Below, piece by piece: positions 1-5,021 of a stretch of DNA of 6,224 bases. The notes below the pieces were generated by a model. The model did not search any database. It was not told the origin of the DNA and worked only from the letters and a program-made list of their open reading frames with translations. The DNA comes from Segatella salivae DSM 15606. GTDB lineage: Bacteria > Bacteroidota > Bacteroidia > Bacteroidales > Bacteroidaceae. How positions within the stretch are numbered: the first letter of the stretch is position 1; each line of letters starts with the position of its first letter. The position numbers and the translations under genes are program-made. The stretch is from the NCBI RefSeq assembly GCF_000185845.1, contig NZ_GL629647.1:3173971-3180194 (forward strand), written 5' to 3'.

Positions 1-31
1 TATTTCTATATAAGTTTACTATATTTATCTT

Positions 32-169
32 ATGAGTGATATAGATACCCTTTGCATCCGCCACCAAACAAAAAATTGCATCTGGTGCATGACGACTTGC
101 AGAGGGTACATAAACTTGCGTGTGACGGGTTGCTCATGCCAAGATGTTTCTATAACTTTATGTTTATGA
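32..169 (+). CDS. possible small cysteine-rich ORF (45 aa), unproven
   Basis: An ATG at 32 opens a 45-codon frame ending in TGA at 167-169. The stop overlaps the ATG at 166 of the next gene in an ATGA arrangement, a common sign of translational coupling. The predicted peptide starts MSDIDTLCIRHQ and has seven cysteines, including a CxxC (residues 16 and 19) and a CxC (34 and 36). I recognise no family. An open frame this short is not improbable by chance, and another frame over the same bases is also open. It may instead be untranslated leader, or a leader peptide for the regulator gene. Confidence is low. Confidence 0.2.
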   Translation: MSDIDTLCIRHQTKNCIWCMTTCRGYINLRVTGCSCQDVSITLCL

Positions 170-513
170 AAGAGTTACTGGAATTTCTTCGAAATGAGAG
201 ATTGAACAAACATCTAAAACAGGCGTATATAGCTGAGAAATTGGGAGTTGATGAAAGTACAATATCCCGATGGGAGTCTGGTCAGATTACAATGGATTTT
301 CTCCAAATAGTAAACTATGCGACTGTTTTGGAGATAAATGTTTATGAGATGTTTGCATATCTCGCAAGTAATGGACAAGATCTTCCCAGATCTATTGCAG
401 AAGTACACGTTGAGGTGTATACAAAAGAAGCCTACAACTCTCTTATGCAATACCTTGCAAATTCTGGGATGGATATAACAATTAAAAGCACCAAGTTGAA
501 AAGATGGAAATAA
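166..513 (+). CDS. Cro/CI (XRE)-type helix-turn-helix regulator
   Basis: A 115-residue DNA-binding protein, probably the regulator of this operon. With the start at 166, residues about 5-66 form an XRE HTH domain. The second helix is around QAYIAEKLGV (19-28) and the recognition helix is DESTISRWESG (29-39), whose SRWESG is the classic family signature. The C-terminal 45 residues look like a small mixed alpha/beta tail with no recognised domain. The frame stays open upstream to a TTG at 52 (in-frame stop at 37-39), but residues before MKELLEFL do not look like part of the fold. In-frame ATGs also occur at 136 and 160. I prefer 166 because it begins the domain cleanly and overlaps an upstream TGA; 160 is nearly as good. 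The 3' end overlaps the next gene by 10 nt. Target sites are unknown. Confidence 0.8.
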   Translation: MKELLEFLRNERLNKHLKQAYIAEKLGVDESTISRWESGQITMDFLQIVNYATVLEINVYEMFAYLASNGQDLPRSIAEVHVEVYTKEAYNSLMQYLANSGMDITIKSTKLKRWK

Positions 514-884
514 TCGCAGTAGAAAGCCAAGCCTATCAGGAACTGATAGACAAGCTCAATCGTATTGAGCAGTATGTTGAGCGCACCTCCCGTCTTATTC
601 AAGACATTGATGACGAGCTGGAGATGACAACCAAAGATCTTATCGGGACTCTGAATGTTTCAGAGTCCACCCTTTATCGCTGGCGCAAAAAACAGTTGGT
701 ACGGTATCGCTACACGGAGGGTGGCGATGTACGCTACTTCTTCAAGTCTATCGTGATAGCCACGAAATGTAACCGACTCCGTGTCTCAGGCATGAGAAAC
801 GACGAGGTTCTTGGTCGGCTCAACCGTTTCAAGGACAATCTCATCATGAGTTCATGTCTTAATCCTAAAAACCGACAACTATGA
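504..884 (+). CDS. MerR/excisionase-like HTH protein with N-terminal coiled coil
   Basis: A 126-residue DNA-binding protein. Residues about 8-40 form a long charged helix (YQELIDKLNRIEQYVERTSR), probably a coiled coil for dimerisation. Residues about 41-85 form an HTH of the MerR/HTH_17 excisionase type: MTTKDLIGTLNVSESTLYRW, followed by a wing-like stretch with GGDVRYFF. The last 40 residues are basic and helical (NDEVLGRLNRFKDN). Proteins of this shape sit beside primase or integrase genes in many Bacteroides mobile elements, where some act as excisionases or recombination directionality factors. That role here is inferred from family and position. The start at 504 lies inside the end of the regulator gene, and the stop shares an ATGA with the primase start at 881, so the three are almost certainly one transcript. 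No strong Shine-Dalgarno is seen. Confidence 0.8.
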   Translation: MEIIAVESQAYQELIDKLNRIEQYVERTSRLIQDIDDELEMTTKDLIGTLNVSESTLYRWRKKQLVRYRYTEGGDVRYFFKSIVIATKCNRLRVSGMRNDEVLGRLNRFKDNLIMSSCLNPKNRQL

Positions 885-2941
885 TAGAAAAGGAACAGAT
901 TCTTTTGCTTACACAGGGAGGTCTGAATGTGTTTTCCCATTTCCTCGGCTTTGAGGTAAACCTTCATCGCAACTTCCGAAGCCCCTTTTATGACGATAGA
1001 CGGGCTTCCTGCCATATCTACTACGACAGGAAAACTTCTTCTTACAAATTCTATGATCATGGCGATACCACCTATTCAGGGGATTGCTTCTGGTTTGTGG
1101 CAACCCTCCGTAACTTGAACTTGAAAACAAGTTTTCCCGAAGTCTTGGAAACTATAGTACAAGAACTTGGATTGTATTCTTTATGTGATGGTGAAAAGCA
1201 TAGCAACCATAACACTTTATCATATAAAAAAACTATCGTCCCCACTCCTAAGGCTGATATAACCAAGTGTACGGAAGAACGTCCATACAGTTTTGAGATA
1301 CAGCCTTTTGACGATGGACTGATGAACTATTGGGCGCATTATGGTATCCATGAAGATACACTTCGGCTTTTTCGGGTACGGAGTCTTAAACGGTATGAGA
1401 GCGTATCTGCTGAAGGTAAGAAGTTTGAGCTTCACAGTTCGCCGACAGAACCGATATTCGCCTATATTGGAAATGGCTATGTCAAGATATATCGCCCTCA
1501 CAGTCCGAAAATCCGCTTTCTCTATGGTGGGCGGATGCCTATGACCTATTGTTTCGGCATGGAGCAGATTCCCACCAAAGGAGATATGCTCTTCATTACA
1601 GGTGGGGAAAAAGATGTGCTCTCGTTGTATGCGCACGGGTTCAATGCAATCTGCTTCAACAGTGAAACGGCACAAATACCGGAAAGCATCATAGAGAGCC
1701 TTCGACTTCGCTTTCGGCATATCATACTCTTGTATGATGCAGATGAGACGGGTGTACGGGAAGCGCATAGACAAGCTGAACATTTAGCAGAATACAAGGT
1801 TTTGAATCTTACACTCCCACTTAGTGGAACCAAGACGGAAAAGGACATTTCTGATTTCTTTGCCTTAGGCAACGGGGCGAAGGAACTGAAAGAACTGCTT
1901 GCCAAGATGTTTACAGACCTATATAGCCAAACCATGATGATGCTTCGCTCCTGTGAAATTGACTACGACAATCCACCAGATATTTCTAAGTCTGTGGTGG
2001 CAGTGAATGGTGTCCCTTTGGGAACGCAGGATAATCTGTTCTGCATTACCGGAGGTGAGGGTACAGGCAAGAGCAACTATGTAGGAGCCATCCTTGCCGG
2101 AGCTTTGGGGAATGAACGGCTGCCTATAGAGAAAACCTTGGGATTGGAGATTACTGCCAATCCCAAAGGCTTGGCTGTCTTGCACTATGACACAGAACAG
2201 TCTGAGGCACAGCTCCACAAGAATCTGGGCAAGACTTTGCACCGGGCTTCATTGACGGCAGTACCGAAGTTCTACCATTCACTCTACCTTGCCTCACTCT
2301 CTCGTAAGGACCGCTTGAAACTTATCCGTGAAAGTATGGACCTGTTCCATCACAAGCATGGTGGAATACACCTCGTTGTCATTGATGGTATTGCTGATCT
2401 GATACGTTCTGCGAACGATGAAACGGAAAGTATAGCCATTGTTGACGAACTTTACCGCTTGGCTGGGATATACAATACTTGTATTATCTGCGTATTGCAC
2501 TTCGTGCCGAACGGTATCAAACTTCGGGGACATATCGGCTCGGAACTTCAACGTAAGGCGGCGGGTATCCTTTCCATAGAGAAAGACGACAATCCTGAAT
2601 ACTCGGTCGTAAAGGCGTTGAAAGTGCGTGACGGAAGTCCGTTGGACGTACCGATGATGCTTTTCGGCTGGGACAAGAAAGAAGACATGCACGTTTATCG
2701 TGGTGAGAAGTCCAAGGAAGACAAGGAAAAGCGCAAGACCGATGAACTTATCGGCGTTGTAAAAGAAGCTTTCAGAAATTCCCTCAAGCTCACTTATCAG
2801 GAACTTTGTGAGATTCTGATGCGGGAGATGGAAATCAAGGACAGAACTGCGAAGAAATACATCGCCTACATGAAAGAACAACGTATCTTAGCACAAGATA
2901 CCAATGGCAACTATCAAAAAGGAGAACTATGTCGTACTTAG
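881..2941 (+). CDS. Toprim primase-like / RepA-type ATPase fusion (replication protein of a mobile element)
   Basis: A 686-residue protein likely to prime and drive replication of the element in the cytoplasm. Residues about 10-100 resemble the N-terminus of DnaG-type primases (SPFYDDRRASCHIYYD, then GDCFWFV), but the usual CPFH and CxxC zinc ligands are absent. A Toprim domain follows at about 235-330. It has the catalytic Glu in GGEKD (E243), the metal-binding DAD of LLYDADETG (D286, D288) and a KDISDFF motif at 321-327 typical of phage and plasmid primases. Residues about 384-600 are a RecA/RepA-like ATPase (AAA_25 type). It has Walker A GGEGTGKS (391-398), an acidic DTEQ (437-440), Walker B LVVIDG (498-503) and a sensor-like CVLH (537-540). 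A charged linker at about 600-620 leads to a winged-helix-like tail (621-686, TYQELCEILMREMEIKDRTA). The overall plan resembles primases of Bacteroides mobilizable elements. The start ATG overlaps the previous stop by 4 nt and the end overlaps the next gene by 13 nt. Enzyme activity has not been shown; the ATPase could be a helicase loader or translocase. Confidence 0.85.
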   Translation: MIEKEQILLLTQGGLNVFSHFLGFEVNLHRNFRSPFYDDRRASCHIYYDRKTSSYKFYDHGDTTYSGDCFWFVATLRNLNLKTSFPEVLETIVQELGLYSLCDGEKHSNHNTLSYKKTIVPTPKADITKCTEERPYSFEIQPFDDGLMNYWAHYGIHEDTLRLFRVRSLKRYESVSAEGKKFELHSSPTEPIFAYIGNGYVKIYRPHSPKIRFLYGGRMPMTYCFGMEQIPTKGDMLFITGGEKDVLSLYAHGFNAICFNSETAQIPESIIESLRLRFRHIILLYDADETGVREAHRQAEHLAEYKVLNLTLPLSGTKTEKDISDFFALGNGAKELKELLAKMFTDLYSQTMMMLRSCEIDYDNPPDISKSVVAVNGVPLGTQDNLFCITGGEGTGKSNYVGAILAGALGNERLPIEKTLGLEITANPKGLAVLHYDTEQSEAQLHKNLGKTLHRASLTAVPKFYHSLYLASLSRKDRLKLIRESMDLFHHKHGGIHLVVIDGIADLIRSANDETESIAIVDELYRLAGIYNTCIICVLHFVPNGIKLRGHIGSELQRKAAGILSIEKDDNPEYSVVKALKVRDGSPLDVPMMLFGWDKKEDMHVYRGEKSKEDKEKRKTDELIGVVKEAFRNSLKLTYQELCEILMREMEIKDRTAKKYIAYMKEQRILAQDTNGNYQKGELCRT
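2920..2924 (+). promoter_or_regulatory. Shine-Dalgarno of the second excisionase-like gene
   Basis: AGGAG lies 4 nt before the ATG at 2929, inside the coding sequence of the primase. It is the one clear ribosome binding site in a window whose other starts lack one, and it fixes the start of the downstream HTH gene. Bacteroidetes generally rely little on Shine-Dalgarno pairing, so its effect on translation rate is uncertain. Confidence 0.55.
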
Positions 2942-3237
2942 AACATCATACAGAAGATACATGGCAGAAACGATTGTTTGATAAGCTGATGAGTGTCGAG
3001 GACAAACTCAACCTCCTGCTTGTCCTGCAAGAGCAATCCGTTGACACGACTGTCCATCCGCCCTTGAAACCAGAATACTTGGACATCATTGATGTATCCA
3101 AGATTCTGAAAGTGGAACAGAAGACGATTTACAATTGGGTCTGGGCTGGGAAAATCCCCTATCTCAAGGCTAATGGTCGGTTGCTGTTTCTTCGGAAAGA
3201 GATAGATGAAATGGTACAAAAGCGTGAAGAATGGTAG
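2929..3237 (+). CDS. excisionase-family (HTH_17) DNA-binding protein
   Basis: A 102-residue protein. Residues about 12-36 form an amphipathic helix (KRLFDKLMSVEDKLNLL). Residues about 50-98 form a compact MerR-like HTH of the excisionase/HTH_17 type: LDIIDVSKILKVEQKTIYNW is the HTH, GKIPYLKANGRLLFLRKEID is the wing and last helix. Such proteins bend DNA at attachment sites or transfer origins, or regulate nearby genes. Which applies here cannot be told from sequence. It starts inside the last codons of the primase gene (13-nt overlap) with a good Shine-Dalgarno, so it is the last gene of the operon. Its layout is like that of the HTH protein encoded before the primase, although the two are diverged. 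In related elements a relaxase gene often follows; here a toxin-antitoxin module does. Confidence 0.82.
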   Translation: MSYLEHHTEDTWQKRLFDKLMSVEDKLNLLLVLQEQSVDTTVHPPLKPEYLDIIDVSKILKVEQKTIYNWVWAGKIPYLKANGRLLFLRKEIDEMVQKREEW

Positions 3238-3253
3238 TATATTCCCATCAACT

Positions 3254-3290
3254 GGAAGATTAAATATAGATTTTTCTTCCCGGATTTTTT
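3254..3290 (+). terminator. weak possible terminator after the primase operon
   Basis: GGAAGA (3254-3259) and TCTTCC (3275-3280) can pair with a 15-nt loop, followed after 4 nt by six T residues (3285-3290). The stem is short and the loop large, so this is at best a weak intrinsic terminator. Its T run is also used by the -33 box of the next promoter. No better terminator lies between the HTH gene and the antitoxin gene, so some read-through is plausible. Confidence 0.25.
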
Positions 3291-3318
3291 GGTTTATGCA
3301 GAAAATGCATTATCTTTG
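3288..3318 (+). promoter_or_regulatory. Bacteroidetes-type promoter of the toxin-antitoxin operon
   Basis: The -33 box TTTG (3288-3291) and the -7 box TATCTTTG (3311-3318) match the Bacteroides sigma-ABfr consensus (TTTG / TAnnTTTG) with a 19-nt spacer, the usual distance. Transcription would begin near 3323-3326, giving a leader of only about 25 nt before the ATG at 3348. It gives the toxin-antitoxin pair a promoter independent of the primase operon. The start site is inferred from the consensus. Confidence 0.78.
3296..3310. repeat. inverted repeat within the promoter spacer (possible operator)
   Basis: ATGCA (3296-3300) and TGCAT (3306-3310) form a 5-bp inverted repeat around GAAAA. It lies wholly between the -33 and -7 boxes, and its right arm directly abuts the -7 box. 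A protein bound here would block RNA polymerase. Known AbiEi antitoxins repress their own promoter through inverted repeats, so this is a candidate site, but the arms are short. Confidence 0.4.
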
Positions 3319-3320
3319 CC

Positions 3321-3347
3321 GTTGGAATTTTTTGAAGAATTTCCAAC
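3321..3347. promoter_or_regulatory. 27-bp palindrome over the transcript start and leader (possible operator or leader hairpin)
   Basis: GTTGGAA (3321-3327) and TTCCAAC (3341-3347) are perfect 7-bp arms. Further pairs inside bring the palindrome to 11 of 13 positions, with its centre at G3334. It begins 2 nt after the -7 box, covers the likely transcript start and ends exactly at the antitoxin ATG. As DNA it could be an operator for the AbiEi-like protein. As RNA its hairpin would sit flush against the start codon and could hinder ribosome entry. Which role holds is unknown. Confidence 0.6.
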
Positions 3348-3941
3348 ATGCGTATGAATGAGCAGACCCTTAGACAACAAATTCTATCTTCTGAGAACGA
3401 CACCATCTTCTTCAGAAATGATTTTCCGCAGTATCATCCCGAGTCAGTTGGTCGTATTTTGACGGACTTAACTGAAAAAGGAGAACTCGTGCGAATTTCC
3501 TCGGGCATTTATGTGAAGCCTAGAATAAGCAGGTTCGGCCCCATTATGCCATCAATAGAACATATTGTCAAGGCTATTTCCATACGAGATAAAGCCCAGA
3601 TACTCCCATCTGGCGAGACAGCATTGAATGCTTTGGGACTTTCTACTCAGGTGCCAATGTCGTATTCGTTCCTGACTACAGGAAGTGCGCGGAAACTGGC
3701 TATCGGGAAGCGACAAGTTATATTAAAGCGTGGAGTTCCTCGCAATTTTGCGTATAAGACACAGCTTATAGCCTTAATTGTTCAAGCCCTTAGATGTCTG
3801 GGAGAGCCTAATGTCAGTCCAAAAGAACTGGAGCAAATACAAAGATTGGTAATCAAAGAATCCGATAGACAGGCTCTAATCAGTGATGTGCAGATAATGC
3901 CGGAATGGATGAAAAGGATTATCAAGCCTATGATTAAATAA
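3348..3941 (+). CDS. abiEi: AbiEi-like type IV antitoxin (DUF6088 family)
   Basis: A 197-residue protein recognised at family level as the antitoxin of an AbiE-type pair. In this family the antitoxin does not bind the toxin. It counteracts toxin activity and represses its own operon through an N-terminal winged helix. Residues about 5-58 look like that winged helix (ESVGRILTDLTEKGELVRIS, then GIYVKP). Residues about 65-150 carry the family core, PSGETALNALGLSTQVP (88-104) and a TTGSARKL stretch (110-117). The C-terminal 40 residues are helical and basic (MPEWMKRIIKP). The ATG at 3348 is taken as start; an in-frame ATG at 3354 is an alternative. A strong promoter and two inverted repeats lie directly upstream, and the toxin gene begins 3 nt after the stop, so the two form one operon. 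The lower G+C than the primase gene is compatible with separate acquisition. Confidence 0.85.
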   Translation: MRMNEQTLRQQILSSENDTIFFRNDFPQYHPESVGRILTDLTEKGELVRISSGIYVKPRISRFGPIMPSIEHIVKAISIRDKAQILPSGETALNALGLSTQVPMSYSFLTTGSARKLAIGKRQVILKRGVPRNFAYKTQLIALIVQALRCLGEPNVSPKELEQIQRLVIKESDRQALISDVQIMPEWMKRIIKPMIK

Positions 3942-3944
3942 AAT

Positions 3945-4967
3945 ATGAAACTTTGGATAAACAATACGTTGGAGGATCGGCTGGCAATGCTCCAACAGAC
4001 AGAGGAAACTCACTCTGGGGTCAATCAATCAGCAATAGAAAAAGATTGGTGGGTAACAGTAACCCTGCATGCACTGTTCCAATGCTCTTGTGCTCCCGCA
4101 CTTATTTTTAAAGGAGGCACTTCACTGTCAAAAGGGTTCAACCTCATTGAACGGTTCTCAGAGGACATAGACTTGGCTATTCACCGTTCATTCTTTGGAA
4201 TTGACAAGACAAGCAAGAGCCAGCGTGAGAAACTCCGTAAATTATCAAGGTCTTTTATACATGAAAGTTTGTCGAAGCAATTAGACAAGCAGCTTCAGAA
4301 TATGGGAGTTACCGGTTATCGAATTGAGAATGTAACTTACCGGCAAAGTCAAGAAGGAAAGTTGATTCCTATTGATAGTGATAAAGATCCTACGGTGATA
4401 TTTTTGCATTATGACAGTATTATCAAGGATATGATAGATTATATCCCTGCCCGTGTGAAGATTGAAATAAGTTGTCTCTCCATGGATGAGCCTACAGAGA
4501 AATGTAACATACAATCATTGATAAGCGAAAGCTTCCCCGATGAAGATAAGATGTCATCTGTCATAAGAACCGTACTGCCTACTCGCACATTTCTTGAAAA
4601 AATCTTTCTACTGGCAGAAGAATTCCAAAAAGAGCATCCAAGACATGTACGTATGAGTCGACATTTATACGACCTTGAGCGAATTATGGATACCATATAT
4701 GGACAAGATGCTATTGCCGATCGTCAGCTATATGATGCCATCGTTAAACATCGCCGTACATTTTATGCGTTAAAGTATGTGGACTACGACAAACATTCTC
4801 CGAGTACCATTTCGTTTGTCCCTCCAACTGAAACTATTGTAGAGTGGGAGAAAGATTATGACAATATGTGCAAGCACTTCTTTTATGGTTCCACGCTTCC
4901 TTTTGATAAGTTGTTAAAGCGTATAGCAGAACTGCAGGATAGGATTAGAAAAACTGCGTATGTATAA
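3945..4967 (+). CDS. abiEii: AbiEii/AbiGii-family nucleotidyltransferase toxin
   Basis: A 340-residue protein of the DNA polymerase beta-like nucleotidyltransferase fold. AbiEii toxins use nucleotides (GTP in the studied case) to halt growth, and related enzymes modify tRNA ends; the substrate here is unknown. Motif I is FKGGTSLSK (55-63). The metal-binding motif is FSEDIDLAI (71-79) with catalytic Asp 74 and 76. ARVKIEIS (169-176) lies on the next core strand. TRTFLEKIFLL (213-223) and RMSRHLYDLERIM (236-248) match the conserved C-terminal region of the family, so the enzyme looks intact and full length. The start at 3945 follows the antitoxin stop by 3 nt in A/T-rich sequence with no Shine-Dalgarno. 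It is expected to act in phage defence by abortive infection, in element maintenance, or both. It ends 16 nt before a strong terminator. Confidence 0.88.
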   Translation: MKLWINNTLEDRLAMLQQTEETHSGVNQSAIEKDWWVTVTLHALFQCSCAPALIFKGGTSLSKGFNLIERFSEDIDLAIHRSFFGIDKTSKSQREKLRKLSRSFIHESLSKQLDKQLQNMGVTGYRIENVTYRQSQEGKLIPIDSDKDPTVIFLHYDSIIKDMIDYIPARVKIEISCLSMDEPTEKCNIQSLISESFPDEDKMSSVIRTVLPTRTFLEKIFLLAEEFQKEHPRHVRMSRHLYDLERIMDTIYGQDAIADRQLYDAIVKHRRTFYALKYVDYDKHSPSTISFVPPTETIVEWEKDYDNMCKHFFYGSTLPFDKLLKRIAELQDRIRKTAYV

Positions 4968-4983
4968 TTATTCGGTAGTTAGC

Positions 4984-5021
4984 AAAAGCGTCGAGCAGGT
5001 CTTCTTGCTCGACGCTTTTTT
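4984..5021. terminator. strong intrinsic terminator, probably bidirectional
   Basis: AAAAGCGTCGAGCA (4984-4997) and its perfect complement (5006-5019) form a 14-bp stem around an 8-nt loop. A run of six T on the + strand (5016-5021) ends the toxin-antitoxin transcript. Read from the other strand, the same hairpin follows the SNF2 gene with four T, so it may serve both converging genes. The stop codon of the minus-strand gene (5020-5022) overlaps the T tract. Confidence 0.9.

Noticed and set aside
46..54. TACCCTTTG as a -7 box for the first operon
   Set aside because: The spacing between TA and TTTG is one base too long, and no TTTG lies at the right distance upstream. The real promoter may be outside the window.
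52..165. N-terminal extension of the XRE regulator from TTG 52
   Set aside because: The extra 38 residues look unlike any part of an XRE domain, and TTG is a poor start. Later ATGs (136, 160, 166) fit better.
1220..1783. 187-codon open frame on the minus strand
   Set aside because: It lies wholly inside the primase gene, whose Toprim motifs prove the plus-strand frame. The translation shows no domain.
2294..2881. 195-codon open frame on the minus strand
   Set aside because: It is a shadow of the ATPase domain and C-terminus of the primase, with no recognisable motif or start context.
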